Shown here: positions 17,592-24,636 of the stretch, in pieces
Numbering within the stretch: position 1 is the first letter of the stretch
Layout of the letters: each line of letters begins with the position of its first letter
Assembly: GCF_000012625.1 (NCBI RefSeq)
Contig: NC_007516.1
Coordinates: forward strand, 2,446,660-2,510,659
Reading direction: 5' to 3'
Origin: Synechococcus sp. CC9605
GTDB lineage: Bacteria > Cyanobacteriota > Cyanobacteriia > PCC-6307 > Cyanobiaceae
DNA length: 64,000 nucleotides
Made by a program: the position numbers and the translations under genes
Notes under the pieces: generated by a model
Database searches by the model: none
Told to the model about the DNA's origin: nothing
Seen by the model: the letters and a program-made list of their open reading frames with translations, nothing else

Positions 17592-18250
17592 GGCAGAGAA
17601 ACAAGCAGATCGATCAGGGCCTGGCGGGTAGGGGGATGCTCCAGCAGGGGAGGCAATCCACCAACTTCGCTCAACGCTTCTGTCATGCGGTTTGGGGCGA
17701 GGGTCAATGGGAGCGGCCGGGCGTGGGGATGGCGCTGCTGGAACTCGGGCCAGGCATCAAAGGGAACCAACGGCAAGGCCAGGCGAGACGCCAGCATCGC
17801 GAGGAAGCGATCCGCCACCCCCGGTCGAAGGGGATGGTGCACCAGCACGGCATCACAGCGTTCAGAAACCGAAAGTGCTGAGAGCACAGCGTTCCACCAG
17901 GTGATCCAGGAGCCCAGAAAGGGCAGCAAAGCCACGCTCGCCCTGGCTCCACGAAGCCTGTCGCGAATCGCCGGCACATCCATTCGGGCGTGCGCTCCAG
18001 GCAACAACAGCAAAGGAACAATCCATGAGGATCCGGGAAGAGCCGACATGGGCTGTTCAGCCGTCAGCACCTCCAACTGAACGGGCGCCGATCGCAACTG
18101 GGCCAGGAGATCCGGCAGGGAGGCCAAACACTCTGGAACAACGCCGCCACTGCGGCCATGCACCACCAGATGCAGCCCATGCCGTGCTTCATCTGAAGCG
18201 TCATTCCGTAGCAACGGCCACGGATCGATGACCATGTCAGCTGGTGTCAT
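17588..18250 (-). CDS. CbiX/SirB-like sirohydrochlorin chelatase family protein
   Basis: The 220-residue protein resembles class II chelatases: LHLVVHGRSGGVVPECLASL near the N-terminus and the strong VPLLLLPGAHARMDVPAI motif, matching the metal-loading loop of CbiX-type enzymes. These insert Fe2+ or Co2+ into sirohydrochlorin. A C-terminal copy of the fold is suggested by LVHHPLRPGVADRFLAMLA. Start alternatives are ATG at 18250 and ATG at 18235. It is translationally coupled to cobA, so iron insertion for siroheme is the likely role. Confidence 0.75.
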   Translation of the reverse strand: MTPADMVIDPWPLLRNDASDEARHGLHLVVHGRSGGVVPECLASLPDLLAQLRSAPVQLEVLTAEQPMSALPGSSWIVPLLLLPGAHARMDVPAIRDRLRGARASVALLPFLGSWITWWNAVLSALSVSERCDAVLVHHPLRPGVADRFLAMLASRLALPLVPFDAWPEFQQRHPHARPLPLTLAPNRMTEALSEVGGLPPLLEHPPTRQALIDLLVSLP

Positions 18251-18277
18251 CGGATTGTTGTGAACGTTGAATGAGTC

Positions 18278-18553
18278 ATGGCGCCCAGCCGTCGTTTTGA
18301 TCGTGCCCCATTGGACAGCCGCTCTTACCGGGATCCGCTGGAAAGACGCATGGAGCGGTACAACGGGTACGACGTCCGAGACGACGGACACTGCAGGGGT
18401 AACGAACCCAGGTACGCCCGCGTCGACCGACGTTTCGACCGCACCGCCGGGCCGTCCGATCTGGACAAAGACTTTGCTGCAATGAAGCGCGTTTGGCAGA
18501 TGATCCGGACCGGAGCGGTACGGATGGTTGGCGAAATTGGACGCCAATACTGA
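18278..18553 (+). CDS. Hypothetical small Arg/Asp-rich protein
   Basis: A 91-residue charged protein, very rich in Arg, Asp and Tyr, with a more ordered C-terminal helix (DKDFAAMKRVWQMIRTGAVR). It lies between the divergent chelatase gene (27 bases away) and the nirA promoter. I recognise no family, and the low-complexity composition means it could be spurious. Confidence 0.4.
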   Translation: MAPSRRFDRAPLDSRSYRDPLERRMERYNGYDVRDDGHCRGNEPRYARVDRRFDRTAGPSDLDKDFAAMKRVWQMIRTGAVRMVGEIGRQY

Positions 18554-18597
18554 GCCAAGAGCCAATTGCCTTTTACGGCCCCGCGGAACCAGCAGAC

Positions 18598-18639
18598 GTA
18601 GCCATTGTTACAAATTTGCGGGACCGAATCCTCTGAAAA
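18598..18639 (+). promoter_or_regulatory. NtcA box of the nirA promoter
   Basis: GTA-N8-TAC is present exactly (GTAGCCATTGTTAC, 18598-18611), the consensus for the nitrogen regulator NtcA. The -10 position expected 22-23 bases downstream holds only a weak TGAAAA at 18634-18639. The site is about 200 bases ahead of nirA. Besides this box, the gene-free stretch 18554-18808 shows A+T-rich sequence but no further element. Confidence 0.6.
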
Positions 18640-18808
18640 AGGGCAACTTCAAAAATGTTCTCTTTGCTACAACCAAGGCTTCAGTCACGGTGTTTATTCA
18701 TGAGAGACAACGTTCCACGTCTTTATGAAGCGTTGCTGGTCAACGGGCCATCACGATTGATTCGCTCCAATTTTTGAGGAATTAATCCACCTACGTCTCC
18801 ATCGAATC

Positions 18809-20350
18809 ATGACCATCAGCTCAGTCTCAAGGCCTTATCTCGACGGCAAAAAGCTCAACAAAATTGAGCAGAATAAAGCAGCTAAAGATGGCCTCTTGGT
18901 CGGCAGCGAGATCGAAAAATTCGCAGAACTCGGATGGGAACAGGTCGACGAAACCGACCTCCAGTTGCGGTTGAAGTGGTACGGGATGTTCTGGCGTCCG
19001 AAAACTCCAGGAAAATTTATGCTCCGACTGCGTGTTCCCAATGGGGCCTTAACCGCAGATCAGCTACGTGTCATCGGTTCAATTGTTGAACGTTATGGAG
19101 AGAACGGTAGTTGTGACATCACCACGCGTCAGAATTTACAGCTCAGAGGAGTGCTTTTAGACGACCTGCCTGAAATTCTCAAGCGACTGAAGGAAGCTGG
19201 TTTAAGCACAATTCAATCTGGTTTCGACAATCCACGTAACGTGACCGGAAATCCTATAGCAGGTATAGATCCATACGAAATCATTGACACTCGTCCCTAC
19301 ACACAAGAACTTCAAAATCACCTCACCAATAACAGCGAGGGAAATCCTGAGTACTCGAATCTTCCACGCAAGTGGAACACCGCTGTTGCCGGAGCCAAGG
19401 ACAACTTCCTGCTCCACAACGACATCGTCTTCCACCCAGTAGAACGCGATGGGGTTATGGGGTTTGGAGTATGGATTGGTGGTGTTCTTTCATCCCAGAT
19501 TAATGCTTATGCCATCCCACTGAATGCCTGGGTGAAACCCGAGGAAATCTGCAAAATGACTGACGCCGTTATCCGTCTCTGGCGAGACAATGGCGAAAGG
19601 GACAAACGTCCCAAGGGTCGCTTCCGTTTTTATTTAGATCAGGTTGGCCTCGATGAGTTCCGGAAAAAAGTCGAAGGTTTATTCGGGCCGCTTGTCTCAG
19701 ATCCAGGTTCAGTTTTCGACTCCAGCCCACGCTCTCATTATGGAATTCACCCGCAAAAGCAGGAAGGGTTTTCCTATGCGGGTCTTCACGTACCAGTCGG
19801 GCGTCTTAAGGCCTCAGATCTCCAAGATTTAGCAACAGCTAGTCTTAATTACGGGAATGGTGAAGTACGGCTTACTGAAGAACAAAACGCAATAATAGTA
19901 GGCATAAGTAATGATAAAATTGAATCTTTTAAGTCAGATCCGCTACTTAAACGTTTTCCAATCGAGCCGAAAAACGTTTCAGCTGGCACTGTGTCTTGTA
20001 CCGGAAATACATACTGCGGCTTTGCTCTCACTAACACCAAAGACACTGCACAAATGGTTGCAGAAAAACTAGATGCTGAGCTTAATCTTCCAAAGCACGT
20101 GAAAATCCAATGGACTGGTTGTCCAAATAACTGTGGTCAAGCAGATATGGGTTCAATTGGATTGACTGGGACAAAAGCTAAAAACAGTGAAGGAGTGATG
20201 GGCGAAGGCTACACAATGACTCTAGGAGGCTCCCAAGGACAGAATCCAAAACTCGGAGAAATCCATCAAAAAGCAATTCCCGCAGATGAAATCGAGGATG
20301 CTCTTAAAGCGGTGTTGATCGAAAAGTTTGGGGCCACCCCCAAGGCCTGA
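18809..20350 (+). CDS. nirA: Ferredoxin-nitrite reductase NirA
   Basis: NirA reduces nitrite to ammonium with six ferredoxin electrons, using siroheme coupled to a 4Fe-4S cluster. The cluster ligands appear as C-x5-C (CTGNTYCGFAL) and C-x3-C (CPNNCGQ) near the C-terminus. Other landmarks are MLRLRVPNGALTADQLR, DITTRQNLQLRGV and NIVRTNPIAG-like GNPIAGIDPYEIIDTR. Length 513 is normal. The 3' half is much richer in A+T than most of the window (about 32% G+C over 19861-19920). An NtcA box lies upstream. Confidence 0.96.
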   Translation: MTISSVSRPYLDGKKLNKIEQNKAAKDGLLVGSEIEKFAELGWEQVDETDLQLRLKWYGMFWRPKTPGKFMLRLRVPNGALTADQLRVIGSIVERYGENGSCDITTRQNLQLRGVLLDDLPEILKRLKEAGLSTIQSGFDNPRNVTGNPIAGIDPYEIIDTRPYTQELQNHLTNNSEGNPEYSNLPRKWNTAVAGAKDNFLLHNDIVFHPVERDGVMGFGVWIGGVLSSQINAYAIPLNAWVKPEEICKMTDAVIRLWRDNGERDKRPKGRFRFYLDQVGLDEFRKKVEGLFGPLVSDPGSVFDSSPRSHYGIHPQKQEGFSYAGLHVPVGRLKASDLQDLATASLNYGNGEVRLTEEQNAIIVGISNDKIESFKSDPLLKRFPIEPKNVSAGTVSCTGNTYCGFALTNTKDTAQMVAEKLDAELNLPKHVKIQWTGCPNNCGQADMGSIGLTGTKAKNSEGVMGEGYTMTLGGSQGQNPKLGEIHQKAIPADEIEDALKAVLIEKFGATPKA

Positions 20351-20364
20351 CCACAGGTAAAGGC

Positions 20365-20387
20365 GTGACGCTTCCTTTTGAAGTCAC
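20365..20387 (+). terminator. Weak hairpin after nirA
   Basis: GTGAC and TTC (20365-20374, with a 2-base bulge) pair with GAAGTCAC (20380-20387) around a CTTTT loop, 15 bases past the nirA stop. There is no following T-run, so it may protect the 3' end rather than terminate. The remaining gene-free sequence to 20594 holds one 7-bp inverted repeat (TCAACCG at 20542-20548, CGGTTGA at 20555-20561) and no recognisable promoter. Confidence 0.3.
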
Positions 20388-20594
20388 GGCTCTATCGCAA
20401 CGACCACCTCCTTTCATAGACATTGCCTATGACAACGATGTACCCACCTCATGTGTATATCGTCTCTGCGAAAGTGGTCGCGACGAGGCCCCGATCCTCT
20501 CTGGCATTACTTCAAACCGCTTCACCTGACTGAACACCTGATCAACCGCTTCAACGGTTGAAAACAACAACTTGTAAACCTTCACTCTTACCTG

Positions 20595-21422
20595 ATGGAC
20601 TACGTCCTTCCTAACGAGCTTGTCGACAGCATGATTGGTGCTGGCGCCAAAAAATCAACACTCAGCCCCAAACAACTGCTACTCCGTGGCTTTTACTCAG
20701 GATCAATCCTGGGTCTCGCTGTGATCCTTGCCCTTACCTGTGGCATTCTTACTAAACTCCCCTTTGTCGGTTCACTTTTATTCCCCTTCGGCTTCGCCAG
20801 CATCGTGCTGTTCGGCATGGAACTGGTTACAGGTAACTTCGCGCTTCTCCCAATGGCGTGTTGGGCTGGAAAAACCTCCTGGAAAGCAACATTCGTAAAT
20901 TGGGGTTGGGTATGGCTTGGTAACTGGGCTGGCACAGCTGCAGTCGCGTTGTTCATGGCGCTAAGTCTTACAAGCGGCACCATGGATGCAGCTGCCGACA
21001 ACATTGGCCCCCCAATTTGGGATCTTGTTGCGCAGAAAATTGTTGCACTTAACCAGATCAATGTTGAGAAGAAGTACGAAGCACTTGGAGGATTGGGCTT
21101 CTTCCTTGCTTTCCTTCGCGGCGTTATTGCCAATTGGCTGGTCTGCCTTGGGGTCACGATGGCGTCTGTAAGTAAAAGCGTCCCAGGTAAAATTATTGGT
21201 TGCTGGCTCCCGATCGTGGCATTCCAATCGATGGGTATGGAGCACATCGTTGTGAATCAGTTCCTGCACACCGCCGGTCCAATTCTTGGATCCGGAGTGT
21301 CGATGGGCAAGGTGTTTTTCTGGAATTTCCTGCCTGTGACCATCGGTAATATCGTGGGTGGAATGGTGTTCATCGGTGGAATGCTTTACGGCTCACATAA
21401 AACAAAAACATCAGCAACGTGA
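20595..21422 (+). CDS. focA: Formate/nitrite transporter family channel
   Basis: The 275-residue protein has six membrane segments and FNT-family motifs: FASIVLFGMELVTGNFALLP, the LGNWAGTAAVALFMA helix, LRGVIANWLVCLGVTMAS and GMEHIVVNQF with the central channel histidine. FNT channels conduct formate or nitrite. Location right after nirA makes nitrite the likely substrate, in line with FocA-type nitrite uptake in marine cyanobacteria; FocA versus NirC naming is by context. Its codons are A+T-richer than the window average. Confidence 0.88.
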   Translation: MDYVLPNELVDSMIGAGAKKSTLSPKQLLLRGFYSGSILGLAVILALTCGILTKLPFVGSLLFPFGFASIVLFGMELVTGNFALLPMACWAGKTSWKATFVNWGWVWLGNWAGTAAVALFMALSLTSGTMDAAADNIGPPIWDLVAQKIVALNQINVEKKYEALGGLGFFLAFLRGVIANWLVCLGVTMASVSKSVPGKIIGCWLPIVAFQSMGMEHIVVNQFLHTAGPILGSGVSMGKVFFWNFLPVTIGNIVGGMVFIGGMLYGSHKTKTSAT

Positions 21423-21498
21423 CCGTGTGCTCTGCCACTAGTAAGGTGAAAAGCCGGAGCGAGAAATCGCGACCGAGCTATATGTTCAGTTAACTTCC

Positions 21499-22224
21499 AT
21501 GAGTCTTGACGAAGCTGTTCTTTGGGAACAGCTCGCTAAATCAAAACGGGCTCCGCTTGAGCCCGCTTGGCTGGGGGAGGTTTACTCCCCCAGCCTTTCT
21601 ATTGATTTGCGGAAAGCCCTCTGCGAAAAACTAGGCATGCATGCCGAGCGGGGCTGGCCCATCATTCTTGAACTCGTTTCCACCCATGGGGTTCAACCTG
21701 ATTTGGTAATGGCATCAGGACTGTGTCATCAAAATGAAGCTCGCGATTGGCTTCTAAATCTACTGAGTCAACCATGTGAAAACGAATCGATCAATTTGGC
21801 TGTAGTCCAAGCACTCGGCTGCTGGGGAGCTGAAGTGCCCATTTCAGTGGTGATCAATTGCTTGCAGCATCCAGGCCAACTGTATCGACTAGCTGGTCTT
21901 CAACTGCTGAGTTTCCGGTCGCATTGCCTCGAAGACGATGAACTTTTACAGTTGTGTCATCACCTTCTGAATGATTTTCGTGATCTGGTTGTTGTCGAAA
22001 CCATCCGTGTCTTGCAACGCCGCGATGGAGTTGTAATCAGTGAGGCTCTTTCAGATCTGTGCCAAAACGGGTCAAACGCGGTTGCCGAGGCCGCATTGCG
22101 TGCACTTGGATGTATTGCAACAACTGCAAGTCAGCGTTGTCTTCTAGAACTAAGTCAAAACCTTGATGACGAAAACCGTCGACTGCTTGCTAGCAAACAA
22201 CTCAGTCAACAGTTTCGACAATAA
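21499..22224 (+). CDS. HEAT-repeat protein in the nitrite/cyanate cluster
   Basis: A 241-residue soluble, all-helical protein built of repeated helix pairs, for example AVVQALGCWGAEVPISVVIN, YRLAGLQLLSFRSHCLEDDE, VVVETIRVLQRRDGVVISEAL and AVAEAALRALGCIATTASQR, the pattern of HEAT or PBS-lyase repeats. Such scaffolds bind partner proteins, and in cyanobacteria related repeats occur in bilin lyases. Placed between focA and cynS, it may assist nitrite reductase; NirB of freshwater strains is a candidate counterpart, but I cannot verify the homology. Confidence 0.7.
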   Translation: MSLDEAVLWEQLAKSKRAPLEPAWLGEVYSPSLSIDLRKALCEKLGMHAERGWPIILELVSTHGVQPDLVMASGLCHQNEARDWLLNLLSQPCENESINLAVVQALGCWGAEVPISVVINCLQHPGQLYRLAGLQLLSFRSHCLEDDELLQLCHHLLNDFRDLVVVETIRVLQRRDGVVISEALSDLCQNGSNAVAEAALRALGCIATTASQRCLLELSQNLDDENRRLLASKQLSQQFRQ

Positions 22225-22249
22225 AAAAGCCCAGCACATATGCTGAGCT
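22222..22249 (-). terminator. Terminator of cynS
   Basis: On the minus strand AGCTCAGCA, loop TATG and TGCTGGGCT form a 9-bp stem (one G-U pair) followed by six T residues and ATT. It lies between the convergent ends of the HEAT-repeat gene and cynS and overlaps the HEAT gene's TAA. Confidence 0.75.
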
Positions 22250-22274
22250 TAGTTGATTCAGAACAAATGACGAC

Positions 22275-22709
22275 TCACCACTTTTTGTAAGGTAAAAACT
22301 TCCCGCACATTGTAATTTTAACACGATCACCTTTTGGATCTTCTACTTTATCAACGTCGAGGGTAAAGTCGATAGCACTCATAATACCGTCGCCAAACTT
22401 CTCTTGGATAACATCCTTCATCGGCATTCCGTAAACTTCCATGATCTCATAGAAACGATAAATCAAAGGGTCTGTAGGTATAACAGGATCTAAACTCCCC
22501 TTAGTAGGGTATTCCTGAAGAGCCTCTGTGGTAGTCGAATCGAGAGATAAAATTTCAGCAAGTTTTTCAGCTTCTTCTTTCGAAGCCGTTGCCTGTCCAT
22601 AGAACAGAGAAGCAATCCAGACTTCATCAAGCCCCATTGCAGCTTCCAAGTCAGCAAAAGTCATGCTTTTGGCTTTCTTAGCAGCCATTAAGGTGGAGGT
22701 AACACTCAT
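22275..22709 (-). CDS. cynS: Cyanate hydratase (cyanase)
   Basis: Cyanase decomposes cyanate with bicarbonate to CO2 and ammonium. The 144-residue protein keeps the catalytic Arg85 and Glu88 ([11 protein letters not shown]) and Ser111 (MSAIDF), corresponding to Arg96, Glu99 and Ser122 of the E. coli enzyme. Residues 16-65 form the DNA-binding-like helical domain. No cyanate ABC transporter genes are adjacent. Its leader contains a predicted structured RNA (22738-22787). It is transcribed opposite to nirA and focA. Confidence 0.95.
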   Translation of the reverse strand: MSVTSTLMAAKKAKSMTFADLEAAMGLDEVWIASLFYGQATASKEEAEKLAEILSLDSTTTEALQEYPTKGSLDPVIPTDPLIYRFYEIMEVYGMPMKDVIQEKFGDGIMSAIDFTLDVDKVEDPKGDRVKITMCGKFLPYKKW

Positions 22710-22737
22710 AGTGAATTGAACAATTGTTTGAAGCCGC

Positions 22738-22787
22738 CGTAACAGTATTCCAAAAGGGAATGTCTAAGCGACACTAAAACTGTTACG
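22738..22787 (-). ncRNA. Predicted three-way-junction RNA element in the cynS leader
   Basis: Reading the minus strand, outer arms CGTAACAGT and ACTGTTACG pair perfectly over 9 bp (22787-22779 with 22746-22738). Inside are two hairpins back to back: GTC/GAC with a GCTTA loop and ATTCC/GGAAT with a CTTTT loop. The closed structure ends 28 bases before the cynS ATG, so it would be in the mRNA leader. Function is unknown; a riboswitch-like or protein-binding leader, or a DNA palindrome bound by a regulator, are options. The rest of 22788-23003 is A+T-rich with no gene seen. Confidence 0.45.
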
Positions 22788-23003
22788 CAGACGCAGGATT
22801 AATAATGAAGCATCAACTACAAAAATCGAACTCCGTTTCGAGGCGAGGAGAATATTAACAGGCAGGTTCTAGAATTGAAATTTTTCCAAAGATAGATGGC
22901 CATAAACAAATTTTCCTGTAGTTGCCAGACTTGCAGCAATCACAATTTTTCTCTAACCGCAAATTCCAATTATTGCTAGAGCGTATTTACCGCCTCGATG
23001 GAA

Positions 23004-23021
23004 CACATCACCTATGATGTG
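23004..23021. repeat. Inverted repeat at the promoter of the TrpD-like gene
   Basis: CACATCA and TGATGTG flank a CCTA spacer in perfect dyad symmetry, 12 bases ahead of the annotated ATG. The sequence TATGAT inside it (23013-23018) resembles a -10 box, so the dyad could be an operator or, in RNA, a hairpin near the ribosome binding site. Confidence 0.45.
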
Positions 23022-23032
23022 AAAAGTATGAC

Positions 23033-24208
23033 ATGCTGGCAGTACTGTCTATACAAAGCACTGAGCTCATTGCAGCAACCACTACATCTAATGGGTCAGT
23101 CGCTCCTGAAAACTGCACACATCTTAATGCCGGACCTTTGACGAGCGCAGTTCTCTCCGGCCGCGAACGCTTTAAGCAGCACCTACGCAAGGTGGGAAGC
23201 GGGGAACACACCAGCAAAGGCATGAGTCGCGATGAGGCGGCTGACGCCATGGAGCTGATGCTGCAGGGCGAAGCGACCCCGGCACAGATCGGCGCCTTCC
23301 TGATTGCCCATCGCATCCGACGACCTGAACCCCAGGAACTCACGGGCATGCTCGACACCTACCGAGCCCATGGCCCGGTGCTGCAATCCACCGCTGACAG
23401 TCGAGCACCGTTGTGCTTCGGCATGCCCTACGACGGGCGCACGCGTACTGCACCGATTTACCCGCTCACCGCGCTGGTGCTGCTGGCCTGTGGTCAGCCG
23501 GTGGTTCTGCAGGGCGGTGACCGGATGCCTATCAAATACGGCGTCACCGCTGTTGATCTGTTCCGCCTTCTTGATCTCGACCTCACAGGTCTGCCGATCA
23601 GCGCCGTTGCAGACGGGTTCCAGCAGAACGGCTTCGCTCTGATTCACCAGCCGGATCACTTCCCCATTGCGGAAACCCTGATCGGCTACCGCGAGGAACT
23701 GGGCAAGCGTCCCCCGGTTGCCAGCCTGGAACTGCTCTGGACACCCCACCAAGGCGAGCACCTCCTTGTAAGTGGCTTTGTCCACCCACCAACAGAAGCC
23801 CGCGCCTGGGAAGCCCTGAAGCAAGCCGGCGAAACCGATGTTCTCACCGTGAAGGGGTTGGAGGGAGGCACCGACCTGCCCATCGGACGCGCCTGCATCA
23901 CGGCCCGAGTGCGGAACGGCAAAGCGGAGCGGTTGATCCTGCACCCCCGTGACCACGGCTGTCACGACGCCGACGTGGAATGGGCTGACGACAACACCTG
24001 GGCCGATCAGGCACGCAACGCCCTGCAGAACAAAGGCCCTCTCTGCGACGCCCTGCGCTGGAACGCCGGCACTTATCTGTGGTTCTCCGGTTGCAGTGAA
24101 TCCCTGGAGGAGGGCATTCAACGGGCAGCGTCGGTTCTGGAGACGGGCCAGGCCCAAGCCATGCTCGATCAACTCTGCACCTGGCGGAGCAGCTTAACCA
24201 TCCGATAG
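23033..24208 (+). CDS. Anthranilate phosphoribosyltransferase-like protein (TrpD family paralogue)
   Basis: This protein has the TrpD fold: a helical N-terminal domain (DAMELMLQGEATPAQIGAFL, RRPEPQELTGMLDTYRAHGP) and the glycosyltransferase domain with VVLQGGDRMPIKYGVTAVDL and VKGLEGGTDLPIG. The usual glycine-rich GTGGD phosphoribosyl-binding loop is altered (FGMPYDGRTRTAPIYPL), as in the TrpD2/YbiB-like group, so tryptophan synthesis is not implied. The start is uncertain: recognisable similarity begins about residue 43, and a TTG at 23138 is an alternative. The 3' end overlaps the convergent acetyltransferase by 40 bases. Confidence 0.75.
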   Translation: MLAVLSIQSTELIAATTTSNGSVAPENCTHLNAGPLTSAVLSGRERFKQHLRKVGSGEHTSKGMSRDEAADAMELMLQGEATPAQIGAFLIAHRIRRPEPQELTGMLDTYRAHGPVLQSTADSRAPLCFGMPYDGRTRTAPIYPLTALVLLACGQPVVLQGGDRMPIKYGVTAVDLFRLLDLDLTGLPISAVADGFQQNGFALIHQPDHFPIAETLIGYREELGKRPPVASLELLWTPHQGEHLLVSGFVHPPTEARAWEALKQAGETDVLTVKGLEGGTDLPIGRACITARVRNGKAERLILHPRDHGCHDADVEWADDNTWADQARNALQNKGPLCDALRWNAGTYLWFSGCSESLEEGIQRAASVLETGQAQAMLDQLCTWRSSLTIR

Positions 24209-24636
24209 CGCTCGAACGGAACGCCTCCGATCAGGATCGTTTCCGGCGCCTCCACCTCCCAGCCACGACGCTCGAGCAACGGTCGGCTGAACTGACTGGC
24301 CTCCGTTCGCAGTTGCCGAACACTGGACGCCAGCGCATCCGCCTCAATCTGGTTCAGAAGGGCACTGCCATGGCCCCGCCTCGATGCACAACCACGGCAG
24401 TAGAGCAGCGACAGGCGGTCTTCGGGATGCCGGATCGCAAACGCTGAACCATCGGTGGTCAACCATCCCGAGCCCTCCCGAAAACTTTCGTCGAGCACGC
24501 CGGGCAACCAGGCCAGAGCCGCCCAGGCCCTGACTTGTTCTTCTGAATACAGGAGGGGAGCCTGCGATTCGATCGCATCGGCATAGATCTCCCGCAACAG
24601 CGGTTGATCCTCCGGAGCGATCGGACGCAAAGCCAT
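24169..24636 (-). CDS. GNAT-family N-acetyltransferase
   Basis: The 155-residue protein begins MALRPIAPEDQPLLREIY and has the acetyl-CoA loop in a CRGCASRRGHGSALLNQIE segment, corresponding to the R/Q-x-x-G-x-G/A motif of GNAT enzymes, followed by LRTEASQFSRPLLERRGW. Substrate unknown. Its ATG lies in a CCATGG palindrome shared with a divergent candidate start. Confidence 0.78.
   Translation of the reverse strand: MALRPIAPEDQPLLREIYADAIESQAPLLYSEEQVRAWAALAWLPGVLDESFREGSGWLTTDGSAFAIRHPEDRLSLLYCRGCASRRGHGSALLNQIEADALASSVRQLRTEASQFSRPLLERRGWEVEAPETILIGGVPFERYRMVKLLRQVQS

Noticed and set aside
22738..22787. Hammerhead ribozyme or glutamine (glnA) riboswitch
   Set aside because: The junction lacks the CUGANGA/GAAA core of hammerheads and the conserved bases of the glnA motif; only the three-way shape is similar.
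22710..23032. NtcA box for cynS
   Set aside because: Every GTA in this stretch was checked and none is followed by TAC after eight bases.
23183..24172. 329-codon open frame on the minus strand
   Set aside because: It is antisense to the TrpD-like gene and has no recognisable domain; a by-product of high G+C content.
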